Below, piece by piece: positions 1 through 7,700 of a stretch of 64,000 nucleotides of DNA. Position 1 is the first letter of the stretch. Each line of letters opens with the position of its first letter. The position numbers were made by a program, and so were the translations under genes. This DNA comes from Exiguobacterium sp. RIT594 (GTDB taxonomy: Bacteria > Bacillota > Bacilli > Exiguobacteriales > Exiguobacteriaceae): positions 1-64,000 of the forward strand of contig NZ_QPKF01000006.1 of NCBI RefSeq assembly GCF_003339585.1, given 5' to 3'. Below the pieces are notes generated by a model. The model had not been told where the DNA came from. It was given only the letters and a program-made list of their open reading frames with translations, and ran no database searches.

Positions 1-9
1 AAGCGAAGG

Positions 10-38
10 ACCGATCTGCATCTGCAGGTCGGTTTTTC
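10..38 (+). terminator. Intrinsic terminator of an upstream gene
   Basis: An 11-base arm beginning ACCGATCTGC pairs with the following TGCAGGTCGGT with one G-T pair, and a run of five T follows. It probably ends a transcript that starts left of the window. Bases 39-112 hold nothing recognisable. Confidence 0.75.
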
Positions 39-112
39 TTTAAAAAAACAGTTAGAAAAATGATGTCAGTATAAGTTCTTTTAAGAAAAACAACAAGAAA
101 ATGAAATAAAGC

Positions 113-141
113 TTGTCTTTTTTAAAAGTACATGTTATATT
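113..141 (+). promoter_or_regulatory. SigmaA promoter of the initiator tRNA pair
   Basis: The -35 hexamer TTGTCT (113-118) and the -10 hexamer TATATT (136-141) are exactly 17 bases apart. The -10 is extended by TG at 133-134. The first tRNA starts 25 bases downstream. A strong extended -10 promoter suits a stable-RNA unit. Confidence 0.7.
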
Positions 142-166
142 AATATCTGTCGAAACGTTATATCAT

Positions 167-243
<77 letters not shown>

Positions 244-276
244 ATTTTTATAATTCAAATCCGAAACGTTTATCGT

Positions 277-353
<77 letters not shown>

Positions 354-378
354 ATTTTAAACTTAACTTCAACTTTAC

Positions 379-410
379 TACGAAACGTTCAGCGTTTCGT
401 ATTTTTTTTT
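379..410 (+). terminator. Terminator of the tRNA-fMet operon
   Basis: A nine-base perfect stem (TACGAAACG with CGTTTCGTA) with a five-base loop is followed by nine T. The tsaE operon begins downstream. A TACAAT at 426-431 may be its -10, without a clear -35. Confidence 0.9.
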
Positions 411-460
411 GCCTTTTTTGTTCGGTACAATGGAGTAAGAGAAAAGGAGGAGGGACATCG

Positions 461-907
461 ATGATGGAACTTGAAATGACGAGTCTTGAACAAACGACGA
501 CGCTTGCCGTTGAACTGGGCCACCGTGCCTTTAAAGGAATGGTCGTGACACTGGATGGTGACTTGGGAGCAGGAAAGACGACGTTTACACAAGGGTTTGC
601 GAAAGGGCTTGGGGTAACACGCAACGTCAACAGTCCCACGTTTACAATCATGAAAGTTTATGCCGGACGACTACCGCTCTATCATATGGACGTGTATCGT
701 CTCGAAGGCGGCGATGATATTGGTCTTGAAGAATATTTAAATGGAGACGGTGTCGCGGTCGTCGAATGGTCGGAACTGATTGCCGACGTCCTTCCGCCAG
801 AACGTCTTGCGATTACGATCGAACGGACAGGTGATGATTCACGCCGTTTTCGTTTGGAACCGATCGGTGAGCAGTACATCCAATTATGTGAGGGGTTAAA
901 CCAATGA
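461..907 (+). CDS. tsaE: tRNA t6A biosynthesis ATPase TsaE
   Basis: TsaE is the ATPase partner of TsaB and TsaD, which put threonylcarbamoyl on A37 of ANN-decoding tRNAs in the cytoplasm. The 148-residue product has the Walker A loop GDLGAGKT at residues 33-40, the family SPTF segment and a conserved VVEWSE stretch near residue 100. The usual family length is about 150. An AGGAGG lies upstream of two adjacent ATG codons (461 and 464), so the exact start is uncertain by one codon. It overlaps tsaB by four bases (ATGA). The operon order tsaE-tsaB-rimI-tsaD matches ydiBCDE of Bacillus subtilis. Confidence 0.95.
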   Translation: MMELEMTSLEQTTTLAVELGHRAFKGMVVTLDGDLGAGKTTFTQGFAKGLGVTRNVNSPTFTIMKVYAGRLPLYHMDVYRLEGGDDIGLEEYLNGDGVAVVEWSELIADVLPPERLAITIERTGDDSRRFRLEPIGEQYIQLCEGLNQ

Positions 908-1557
908 AAATCGTAGCGATTGATACATCGACGAAACAACTGTCTGTTGCGTTATCGGACGGACAACAGATTTTGGCAGAAGCCTCTTATGTGACGTCTT
1001 TGAACCATGCGACAAAACTGATGCCGCTGCTCGAACGGATGATGCAGGAAGTCAACTGGTCGCCGCAGGATTTAACCCGTATCGTCATCGCCGACGGTCC
1101 CGGCTCTTATACCGGTCTCCGAATCGGGGCAACGACAGCTAAGACACTGGCTTATACGCTAGGAATCGATTTAGTGCCGGTCTCGACACTTGAGTTAATG
1201 GCAGCTTCAGCAGGGGCAACCGGACGGATTTTAGCAATTCAGGATGCCCGCCGTGGAACCGGATTCGTCGGTTTCTATGAAGAGGGGCAATTGGTCGGCG
1301 AAGAACAGCATACGGTCGTCGCTGAATTCGTCAAAACGCTTCCGGAAGATACGAAAATGACAGGTGATACAGATAAGTTCGTCACGGAACTTGAACCGTT
1401 TACGATCGTGAACGCGGCCTTCCGTTCACCGCGGGCAGGTGTCCTTGCGTTGCTTGGTGCTGCACGTGAACCGGTTGAAACCCATGCATTTGAGCCGCGT
1501 TACTTACGTCTCGCGGAAGCAGAAGCAAAATGGATTGAGGCACAACGTCATGACTAA
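904..1557 (+). CDS. tsaB: tRNA t6A dimerisation protein TsaB
   Basis: TsaB is the non-catalytic ASKHA-fold partner of TsaD in the t6A-forming complex. The 217-residue product starts with the actin-like MKIVAIDTST strand and carries the diagnostic GPGSYTGLRIG motif at residues 65-75. The start is fixed by the four-base overlap with tsaE. Its stop codon lies just after the rimI start, which indicates translational coupling along the operon. The length is normal for Bacilli. Confidence 0.94.
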   Translation: MKIVAIDTSTKQLSVALSDGQQILAEASYVTSLNHATKLMPLLERMMQEVNWSPQDLTRIVIADGPGSYTGLRIGATTAKTLAYTLGIDLVPVSTLELMAASAGATGRILAIQDARRGTGFVGFYEEGQLVGEEQHTVVAEFVKTLPEDTKMTGDTDKFVTELEPFTIVNAAFRSPRAGVLALLGAAREPVETHAFEPRYLRLAEAEAKWIEAQRHD

Positions 1558-2005
1558 TGTCTCCGTTCGGAAAATGACGGTTATGGATGCACCGGGTGTG
1601 CATGCCGTGGAACTCGAATCTTTTGCGACACCGTGGACGCTGGAATCATTCATTGCGGAGATGACACAAAATCCGAATGCGTATTATCTGGTCGCAGAGA
1701 CGGATGAAATCATTGGATTCGCAGGGCTCTGGCACATTGCTGATGAAGGCCATATCACGAACGTCGCCGTTAAACAAAAGGCACGTGGACGTGGAACCGG
1801 TGAGACATTGCTGGTTGCGTTAATTGAACAAGCCAGACAATTAGGATTACGGGCGATGACGCTTGAAGTACGTGTATCGAATACACCGGCACGGACACTG
1901 TATGAGAAACTGGGCTTTTTATATGCCGGAACGAGAAAACGGTATTATCAAGATAATAATGAAGATGCAGCCATCTATTGGTTGGAGCTGGAAGGAGACG
2001 AGTGA
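1550..2005 (+). CDS. rimI: Ribosomal-protein-alanine N-acetyltransferase RimI
   Basis: RimI is a GNAT enzyme that acetylates the N-terminal alanine of ribosomal protein bS18 from acetyl-CoA. The 151-residue protein has the acetyl-CoA-binding RGRGTG loop at residues 79-84 and the [11 protein letters not shown]-terminal GNAT motif near residue 118. The start at 1550 is chosen because it overlaps the end of tsaB and matches family length. An upstream in-frame ATG would lie deep inside tsaB. It overlaps tsaD by one base. Substrate identity rests on family and synteny (ydiD). Confidence 0.9.
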   Translation: MTNVSVRKMTVMDAPGVHAVELESFATPWTLESFIAEMTQNPNAYYLVAETDEIIGFAGLWHIADEGHITNVAVKQKARGRGTGETLLVALIEQARQLGLRAMTLEVRVSNTPARTLYEKLGFLYAGTRKRYYQDNNEDAAIYWLELEGDE

Positions 2006-3012
2006 TGACACAGCCGTTGATATTAGCCATTGAATCAAGTTGTGACGAGACAGCTGCGGCTGTCGTCCGCGGAGGAACAGACGTCTTATCGAATGTCGTA
2101 TCTTCCCAAATTGAAAGCCATAAACGTTTTGGAGGAGTGGTCCCGGAAGTCGCATCCCGTCACCATGTGGAACGCATCACGTATGTCATCGATGATGCAT
2201 TAACGGAAGCCGGTGTCACGATGGATGACATCGATGCGATTGCCGTTACGGAAGGACCCGGTCTTGTCGGTGCATTACTCGTCGGTGTCAGTGCAGCAAA
2301 AGCGTTGGCGTTCGCACACAGTAAGCCGCTTCTCGGTGTCCATCACATCGCCGGTCACATCTATGCCAATCGTTTGGAACAAGAGCTCCACTTTCCTCTC
2401 GTCTGCTTGATTGCATCCGGTGGACATACAGAATTGATTTACATGCCGGAAGACGGCATGTATGAAGTCATCGGTGAAACCCGGGATGATGCAGCGGGAG
2501 AAGCCTATGATAAAGTAGCACGGACGTTAAAACTTCCTTATCCCGGCGGTCCCCGGATTGATCAACTGGCGCAAACCGGTCAGGACACATTCCATTTCCC
2601 GCGGATTTGGCTCGAGAAAGAGTCGTATGACTTCAGCTTCAGCGGACTCAAATCTTCTGTCATCAATGCCGTTCATAACGCGGAACAACGCGGCGAAGTC
2701 ATCATTCCGGAAGACTTGGCTGCCAGTTTTCAGGCGAGCGTCGTCGAAGTGCTTGTTACGAAAGCGATCCGTGCCGTTAAGGAAAAGGGCGGCAAACAGT
2801 TGCTTGTTGCGGGTGGCGTCGCGGCCAACCGCGGACTGCGGGCAGGATTGACGGAAGCCTGTTCACGTGAAGGCATCGAGTTGGTCATTCCGCCGATGCA
2901 CTTATGCGGTGATAATGCCGCGATGATTGGAGCGGCAGCGATTCACCCTTACCGGGCAGGCCGCCAATCGACACTTGCCATGAATGCCGAACCTGGGCTA
3001 GATTTAAAGTAA
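2005..3012 (+). CDS. tsaD: tRNA N6-adenosine threonylcarbamoyltransferase TsaD
   Basis: TsaD transfers the threonylcarbamoyl group to A37 of tRNA. The 335-residue product has the N-terminal ESSCDETA signature, the metal-binding pair H114 and H118 within HHIAGH, the SGGHTE phosphate loop, and a C-terminal CGDNAAMIG segment holding the third metal ligand. The start at 2005 overlaps the rimI stop (TGATG) and has GGAGACG upstream. A start nine codons earlier is possible but has no ribosome site. It is the last of four coupled genes. Confidence 0.96.
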   Translation: MTQPLILAIESSCDETAAAVVRGGTDVLSNVVSSQIESHKRFGGVVPEVASRHHVERITYVIDDALTEAGVTMDDIDAIAVTEGPGLVGALLVGVSAAKALAFAHSKPLLGVHHIAGHIYANRLEQELHFPLVCLIASGGHTELIYMPEDGMYEVIGETRDDAAGEAYDKVARTLKLPYPGGPRIDQLAQTGQDTFHFPRIWLEKESYDFSFSGLKSSVINAVHNAEQRGEVIIPEDLAASFQASVVEVLVTKAIRAVKEKGGKQLLVAGGVAANRGLRAGLTEACSREGIELVIPPMHLCGDNAAMIGAAAIHPYRAGRQSTLAMNAEPGLDLK

Positions 3013-3042
3013 GGAATTCGAAAGACATGGGGGAAAAATGGA

Positions 3043-3612
3043 ATGAAAAAAGTCATCATCGTGTTATTAGGTGTACTTGTCATTGTCGCAATCGGCTTAC
3101 AGATTCGTGAAATCGTCAATGCTTATCAAATCGCTTATAAAGAAGAGCTTGTCCCTGATAAAAAGGCGGTCGAGACGAATACGAAGCAAAAGCCACTGTA
3201 TGAAATCGGTCGTGCGGAAGGTGAAAAGACACGGATTGAAAAGCTGTACGCCTTTGATCAAACTGTCGATGGCGAGCTGAAGAATGTTGTGATTGTCGAC
3301 CGGAAGTATGGTTTGACGAACAAAGCGAGTGATGACTTCTTTATGATTGAACCGGGAAAACCGGCAACCGAACAGGAGAAAAAATCATTCCAACCGATGA
3401 TCGATCGTCTGGATGGACAGCAGGTTCAGGCGGAAGTCATCTCAAAACACCAGGTCGTGGCCAGTGAAAACAATAAAAAACGAACGTTGACGCTGTATAA
3501 AGTGTTTTATAAAGATACCGACCAAAAAGAATACCTGTTCTTTATTGAAAAAGACGGCGGCTTGAAGCTGGATCTCTTCAAAAAAGGCTACTCACGTCTG
3601 TCTAATTATTAA
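3043..3612 (+). CDS. Single-pass membrane-anchored protein of unknown function
   Basis: The 189-residue product has one hydrophobic N-terminal helix (about residues 3-22) and no lipobox, then a charged, lysine-rich extracytoplasmic domain. I do not recognise the family. It lies 30 bases after tsaD, before a terminator, so it is probably read through from the tsa operon. The coding style matches its neighbours. A cell-surface or periplasm-facing role is inferred from topology alone. Confidence 0.75.
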   Translation: MKKVIIVLLGVLVIVAIGLQIREIVNAYQIAYKEELVPDKKAVETNTKQKPLYEIGRAEGEKTRIEKLYAFDQTVDGELKNVVIVDRKYGLTNKASDDFFMIEPGKPATEQEKKSFQPMIDRLDGQQVQAEVISKHQVVASENNKKRTLTLYKVFYKDTDQKEYLFFIEKDGGLKLDLFKKGYSRLSNY

Positions 3613-3615
3613 ATG

Positions 3616-3657
3616 AAAAGCGATGTTCACCTAGAGTCTAGGTCAACATCGCTTTTT
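3616..3657. terminator. Bidirectional terminator
   Basis: AAAAGCGATGTT...AACATCGCTTTTTT forms a long hairpin around GAGTC with one mismatch. It has A-rich and T-rich flanks, so it can serve the plus-strand gene ending at 3612 and the convergent gene ending at 3658. Confidence 0.85.
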
Positions 3658-4323
3658 TCATTTCCATTCCAGCAAGCCGGTTAGATCATCATAAATACTG
3701 TCCGGATCAAGATTCAATTCTTCGACCGGCAGACCCGATCGGTTGATCCAGGCTGTCCGGAAACCGAAACTTTTAGCGCCGGTAATGTCCCAGCCGTTCG
3801 ACGACATGAACAGGATTTCTTCCCGTTTGAGACCTAACGTATTGAGCGCATGCATGTAAGAAGCCGGTGTCGGCTTATACTGTTTAATGTCATCCACACT
3901 GATGATGTGATTAAACCGTCCGGCGAGACCAGACTGTTCAATCAATGGATCAAGCATATCGTGGGAACCGTTTGAGAAGACAGCCAGTTGTTTATCACTC
4001 ATCTGCTCTAAGACGGCATCGACTTCCGGATAATGATCGAGTTTTAAATAAACTTCCATCAAGGCGGCAATGTTTTCTTCCGTGACGTGGAGCTTCAGTT
4101 GCAGTAAAGCATAACGGAGTGCATCACGCGTCACTTGACTGAACGGGACGTACTGGCCGTTCAACTGACGTAAGAATGAATACTCCAGCTGTTTTTGACG
4201 CCAGGCCTGGCTGATGGCTTCGCCGTGCTCCGGATAGAGTTCTTCTGCTTTGACTTTAACGGAGTGGACATCAAACAATGTACCGTAGACATCAAAGACC
4301 AGTGCTTTAATCGGTTGTGTCAT
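3658..4323 (-). CDS. Haloacid dehalogenase type II family hydrolase
   Basis: The 221-residue protein belongs to the L-2-haloacid dehalogenase branch of the HAD superfamily. The N-terminal FDVYGTLFDV motif has nucleophile D11, FSNGS is motif II, and YKPTPASY carries the motif III lysine. The MSSNGWDITGAKSFGFRTAWINR segment region is typical of type II enzymes. The ATG at 4323 is chosen because AAAGG lies eight bases upstream; a GTG three codons earlier overlaps that site. Dehalogenation is the family activity, and the real substrate is unknown. Confidence 0.85.
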   Translation of the reverse strand: MTQPIKALVFDVYGTLFDVHSVKVKAEELYPEHGEAISQAWRQKQLEYSFLRQLNGQYVPFSQVTRDALRYALLQLKLHVTEENIAALMEVYLKLDHYPEVDAVLEQMSDKQLAVFSNGSHDMLDPLIEQSGLAGRFNHIISVDDIKQYKPTPASYMHALNTLGLKREEILFMSSNGWDITGAKSFGFRTAWINRSGLPVEELNLDPDSIYDDLTGLLEWK

Positions 4324-4480
4324 GTTAATCACCTTTCTGAGTTACACGTTATCTGTATCTAGTTCCCGAAAACAGCATTAGCTGAAACGCACATTCCAAA
4401 AATGGTAAACGCGTAAGACGTGTCGAAATCGGGAATTGCATAAAGAAGCACAGTTCATAGCAAAAGACAGGAGATATGTC

Positions 4481-5134
4481 ATGACACGTAAGCAGCAAAT
4501 CATCAGGATTCTAGTGCTTGTTCTTTTAATAGGCGGACTGATCTGGTTCAGCCGTTCCTATCTCAACCTCAGTCCAACCGATATCAAAGACTGGATCTTA
4601 TCATTCGGGATGTGGGCGCCGATTCTGTATATCTTGCTTTATACGGTTCGTCCGCTGATTTTCTTTCCGGCATCCGTCCTGTCAATCACAGGCGGTCTTG
4701 CGTTTGGTGCCTGGCTCGGGACGCTGTACACTGTCATCGGAGCCACGCTCGGAGCCGTCGTTGCTTTTTTAGTCGCGCGAAAGCTTGGAAACAGACTGAT
4801 CAAACAAAAGGAACAGGCAGGAAAAATCGAACAGATTCAACAGCAACTTGAAAAAAACGGATTTATCTACGTTCTGATTTTCCGGCTGTTGCCAATCTTC
4901 AACTTCGATTTGATCAGCTATGCTGCCGGGCTGTCGAAAGTCCGCTTGTTATCTTTTTTCCTCGCAACGTTGCTTGGAATCATTCCCGGTACGTTTGCCT
5001 ATAATTTTTTAGGCAGCAGCATCGTCTCGAAGGATCCGCAACTCATCATCGGTGCGATTGTCGTCTTTCTTGTCTTGACGATTGTTCCTTGGTATCTCCA
5101 AAAACGCTGGAAAGCAAAAAAGAACCTCGGCTGA
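4481..5134 (+). CDS. TVP38/TMEM64 (DedA-like) membrane protein
   Basis: The 217-residue protein has an N-terminal helix followed by the VTT/SNARE-associated domain. Signatures are RPLIFFPASVLSITGGLAFG near residue 65, a re-entrant glycine-rich stretch, RLLPIFNFD near residue 130 and a late GIIPGTFAYNFLG. The ATG at 4481 has AGGAGA seven bases upstream; an in-frame ATG 15 codons earlier lacks a site. Family members act in membrane lipid or ion homeostasis, but the exact substrate is not established. Its stop codon lies in the loop of the terminator that follows. Confidence 0.85.
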   Translation: MTRKQQIIRILVLVLLIGGLIWFSRSYLNLSPTDIKDWILSFGMWAPILYILLYTVRPLIFFPASVLSITGGLAFGAWLGTLYTVIGATLGAVVAFLVARKLGNRLIKQKEQAGKIEQIQQQLEKNGFIYVLIFRLLPIFNFDLISYAAGLSKVRLLSFFLATLLGIIPGTFAYNFLGSSIVSKDPQLIIGAIVVFLVLTIVPWYLQKRWKAKKNLG

Positions 5135-5150
5135 AGTCGAGGTTCTTTCC
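5121..5150. terminator. Terminator overlapping the TVP38 gene end
   Basis: The arms AGAACCTCG and CGAGGTTCT flank an eight-base loop that contains the stop codon, followed by TTTCC. It is shared with the convergent flavodoxin gene. Confidence 0.75.
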
Positions 5151-5152
5151 TG

Positions 5153-5608
5153 TTAAGCGTGAAGCCGTTGTGCCCGGACGAAAAATTCATTCGCGAACGT
5201 ACGACAAGTGGCTTGTTTCTCGGGTGTATCCGGATCAAACTCAATCTTCAACCCGGGGACGACGATCGTCGCGCCGGCAGATGCAAGCGTCTGTTCCAAT
5301 GTATCGACGGCTGCACAGTATTTAGGATAATCCAAGTCGCCTGAGCCAAAGGCGGCAGCAGCTAAGCCGTTTAACGTACTTTCCCCCAACTCGTCGACGA
5401 AGTCTTCCGCTTCGTATGGCAAATCACCGTCCCCCCATGTGTAGGAGCCGAGTAGAACGGCATCATACTGAGAAAAATCGGACGGGTATAACTGATCGAG
5501 CTCTTGTATATGAACCGTACAGCCCTTGCGCTCGAGTTCCGACTGCAAGATCTGCACGATGTCTTCCGTGTTGCCGGACATGCTGACAAAACCGATCATG
5601 ATGTTCAT
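5153..5608 (-). CDS. Short-chain flavodoxin, Fur-regulated
   Basis: This is an FMN electron carrier that replaces ferredoxin when iron is scarce. The phosphate-binding loop SMSGNTED is at residues 9-16, and GSYTWGDGDLPYE and GSGDLDYPKYC are the two isoalloxazine loops. The length of 151 residues fits a short-chain flavodoxin such as YkuN/YkuP of B. subtilis. The ATG at 5608 is preferred because AAAGG is nine bases upstream; an ATG three codons earlier abuts the site. A Fur box lies 43 bases upstream. The likely redox partner is the Fur-boxed NADP reductase at 22625. Confidence 0.9.
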   Translation of the reverse strand: MNIMIGFVSMSGNTEDIVQILQSELERKGCTVHIQELDQLYPSDFSQYDAVLLGSYTWGDGDLPYEAEDFVDELGESTLNGLAAAAFGSGDLDYPKYCAAVDTLEQTLASAGATIVVPGLKIEFDPDTPEKQATCRTFANEFFVRAQRLHA

Positions 5609-5650
5609 CTGAATCATCCTTTCTCCAAGACATGAACATCTTCAGTTTAA

Positions 5651-5668
5651 TTGATAATCGTTCTCAAT
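5651..5668 (-). promoter_or_regulatory. Fur box of the flavodoxin gene
   Basis: TTGATAATCGTTCTCAAT matches the 7-1-7 Fur consensus (TGATAATNATTATCA) at 13 of 15 central positions. On the minus strand it overlaps a tentative promoter, TTTGCA-N18-TAAACT, so iron-loaded Fur would block transcription. Confidence 0.8.
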
Positions 5669-5683
5669 GCAAAAGAAGAAATA

Positions 5684-5720
5684 AAAAAAGGCTCTCCACA
5701 CGATCGGGAGAGTCTTTTTT
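5684..5720 (-). terminator. Terminator of the HxlR gene
   Basis: A stem of GACTCTCC with GGAGAGCC on the minus strand is followed by a run of seven T. It lies just past the HxlR stop codon. Confidence 0.8.
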
Positions 5721-5723
5721 GTG

Positions 5724-6044
5724 TCAGTCTTGGAGCTCGGCCCATTCTTCGATTGAACGAATGACAGGTTCAAGCTGACGACCTTTGTCAGTCAAACTGT
5801 ATTGAATTTTAATCGGACGTTCCGGAATGACGGTCCGGATGACAATACCTTCCGCCTCAAGTTCCTTCATGCGCTCCGTTAACATACGACCAGATAACTC
5901 CGGAATCGCATCTTGAATTTCGTTGAAACGACAGGTCTTCGTCATGAGATGACGTAAAATCAAGCCCGTCCACTTCTTGCCCAAAATTTCAAAGGCATGT
6001 TCGACTTTCGGACAAAGGGCAGTCGGAATCAATGTCTCTTCCAT
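5724..6044 (-). CDS. HxlR-family redox/quinone-type repressor
   Basis: The 106-residue winged-helix protein is typical of the HxlR/YodB/CatR group. It has Cys11 in LCPKVEHAFEILG, the position of the redox-sensing cysteine of YodB and CatR. The rest is the recognition region (SGRMLTERMKELEAEGIV) and wing (IQYSLTDKGRQL). The ATG at 6044 is favoured by AAAGG ten bases upstream; a GTG two codons earlier is alternative. It is divergent from a DoxX/flavin-reductase pair, as CatR and YodB relate to catDE and other quinone-response genes. Electrophile sensing is inferred from this. Confidence 0.85.
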   Translation of the reverse strand: MEETLIPTALCPKVEHAFEILGKKWTGLILRHLMTKTCRFNEIQDAIPELSGRMLTERMKELEAEGIVIRTVIPERPIKIQYSLTDKGRQLEPVIRSIEEWAELQD

Positions 6045-6104
6045 CAGCACTCATCCTTTCTATAGTGTTAGTATACCCACTTTAACATCAAAATACGAAT
6101 TATT

Positions 6105-6117
6105 TTACTTAAAGTAA
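6105..6117. promoter_or_regulatory. HxlR operator 1
   Basis: TTACTTAAAGTAA is a perfect palindrome (TTACT-N3-AGTAA) in the divergent promoter region. It is the nearest of three sites to the regulator gene. Confidence 0.7.
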
Positions 6118-6141
6118 TAAAATAAACAAAAACAAATCTGT

Positions 6142-6154
6142 TTACTTTTAGTAA
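6142..6154. promoter_or_regulatory. HxlR operator 2
   Basis: TTACTTTTAGTAA has the same TTACT-N3-AGTAA form. Its centre is 37 bases from site 1. Confidence 0.7.
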
Positions 6155-6179
6155 GTGATGATTTATAGTCATATTTAGG

Positions 6180-6192
6180 TTACGAAAAGTAA
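6180..6192. promoter_or_regulatory. HxlR operator 3
   Basis: TTACGAAAAGTAA differs from the other two by one base in one half-site. Its centre is 38 bases from site 2, and it lies 30 bases before the DoxX start. Confidence 0.6.
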
Positions 6193-6221
6193 TTAAAAAA
6201 CATTAAGTATAAGGGAGTTTG

Positions 6222-6626
6222 ATGAAGATGATGGATTTAGGATTATTTCTTATTCGATTGGTGATTGGATTAACATTTGCAGCACACGGGACACAAAAAT
6301 TGTTTGGCTGGTTCGGCGGGCATGGGATTGCAGGGACCGGCGGCTGGTTCGAATCAATCGGGATGAAGCCGGGTAAAACGCTTGCGCTTGCGGCAGGACT
6401 CGTGGAATTGGTCGGTGGTTTACTATTTGCCGGTGGATTATTCTTATGGTTTGCGGCAGCACTGATTATCGGATCGATGCTCGTTGCAATCATCAAGGTG
6501 CACGGGCAAAATGGTTACTGGGTGACACAGAACGGGTACGAATATAACATGGCACTGATCGTCATCGCCCTTGGCGTCGCCTTGATTGGTGCCGGAGATT
6601 ATTCACTCGCAGCCATGCTCGGGTGA
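6222..6626 (+). CDS. DoxX family membrane protein (CatD-like)
   Basis: The 134-residue protein has four hydrophobic segments and the DoxX signature LIRLVIGLTFAAHGTQKLFG, followed by WFGGHG and GGWFESIGMKPG. Its B. subtilis counterpart by family and context is CatD (YfiD), controlled by the HxlR-type repressors CatR and YodB and linked to quinone/catechol detoxification. The start is either 6222 or the ATG two codons on; AGGGAG lies just upstream. It precedes the flavin-reductase gene by 21 bases, so the two form an operon. Confidence 0.85.
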   Translation: MKMMDLGLFLIRLVIGLTFAAHGTQKLFGWFGGHGIAGTGGWFESIGMKPGKTLALAAGLVELVGGLLFAGGLFLWFAAALIIGSMLVAIIKVHGQNGYWVTQNGYEYNMALIVIALGVALIGAGDYSLAAMLG

Positions 6627-6647
6627 TCAGAGAAAGCGGGTAGAAAG

Positions 6648-7241
6648 ATGAAGTTTGATGCACAGTCACTCAGTCCAAAAGAAAATTATAAATTGTTGAT
6701 CGGGAGTATCATCCCGAGACCGATTGCCTTTGTCACGACGAAAGGAGCGGACGGAACGGTCAATGCCGCCCCGTTTTCCTTCTTCACGGTCGCTTCAAGC
6801 CATCCGCCGCAACTGTTGATTGCCGTTCAAAAGACGGAGCAGGGCGAAAAAGACACCGCTAAAAATATCTTGTTGAATAAAGAATATGTCATCCATATCG
6901 TCAGTGAAGAGATTGTCGAAGCCGTCAATGAAACGGCAGCACCGCTTGCTTACGGGGAAAGTGAACTGAAGCGGACGAATCTGACGCTGATTGACAGCGA
7001 TCTGATTGATGTCCCGGCAGTCGCGGAAGCAAAAATCCGGTTTGAGTTGAAGCTGACGCAACACATTGAACTGGAGGCAGCTGATTTATTGATCGGCGAA
7101 GTCATCCGGTATCATGTCGCAGATGAACTCGAGGAGTCGTTCCGGATTGATGCGGATGGTTTAAAAGCAATTGCCCGTCTTGCCGGTAATGATTATGCGA
7201 AAATCGGTGAGGTCTTCACAATTGCCCGTCCGACGAAATGA
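6648..7241 (+). CDS. Flavin reductase-like FMN-binding protein
   Basis: The 197-residue protein has the flavoredoxin/flavin-reductase split-barrel fold. SLSPKENYKLLIGSIIPRPIAFVTT is its N-terminal region, then the FMN-contacting NAAPFSFFTVASSHPP and later IGEVIRYHV. Proteins of this family use or bind FMN for reduction reactions. Following DoxX under the HxlR operators, it probably helps reduce quinones or other electrophiles, which is inference. The ATG at 6648 has a weak GAAAG site. The transcript ends at the hairpin at 7256. Confidence 0.85.
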   Translation: MKFDAQSLSPKENYKLLIGSIIPRPIAFVTTKGADGTVNAAPFSFFTVASSHPPQLLIAVQKTEQGEKDTAKNILLNKEYVIHIVSEEIVEAVNETAAPLAYGESELKRTNLTLIDSDLIDVPAVAEAKIRFELKLTQHIELEAADLLIGEVIRYHVADELEESFRIDADGLKAIARLAGNDYAKIGEVFTIARPTK

Positions 7242-7255
7242 ACTCAAGTCATACC

Positions 7256-7306
7256 AAATAGACGAGGAAAGCAGACATCGAATCTGCTTCTCTCGTCTAT
7301 TTTTTG
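7256..7306. terminator. Bidirectional terminator
   Basis: AAATAGACGAG pairs with CTCGTCTATTTTTT, with an inner GCAGA/TCTGC stem. It separates two convergent genes. Confidence 0.85.
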
Positions 7307-7307
7307 C

Positions 7308-7700
7308 TTACTCCATGTTATGGCGTTTACTGTACTGGAAACCGTCGAGCAGATAAAACAGGACGGCGAGCGCCCAAATCCCGACACAGCTGATCAAAAA
7401 GGCCACCAACGGGGAGACGGCACCGTAATACATGATGATCATCGGATCATTCAGTTCGACGAACGACTGAATCGTCAGCAACGTGCAGATCAGACCGGAT
7501 AATAAACTGATGAACAGTCCGCTCCAGGTCTGAATGACAAGACCAATCATACAGGAAATCAGGATAAACAACGGGTAAACGGCATTAAACGCATCCGGAC
7601 GAATGAAAGCCGAGACGTAGTCCGCATACATCGGAACGAAGTAGAGGACACCGGACAATAGTCCTTGGATCAGATTGATCAGATAACTTTTCGAGCGCAT
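7308..7700 (-). CDS. Small polytopic membrane protein, unknown
   Basis: The 130-residue protein has four predicted membrane helices and no motif I recognise. The ATG at 7700 overlaps the ABC-F stop codon by one base (TGATG), with GGGAG eleven bases upstream, which implies coupling to the ABC-F gene. A GTG start six codons earlier is possible but lacks a good site. It is the last gene of the two-gene minus-strand unit. Confidence 0.75.
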   Translation of the reverse strand: MRSKSYLINLIQGLLSGVLYFVPMYADYVSAFIRPDAFNAVYPLFILISCMIGLVIQTWSGLFISLLSGLICTLLTIQSFVELNDPMIIMYYGAVSPLVAFLISCVGIWALAVLFYLLDGFQYSKRHNME

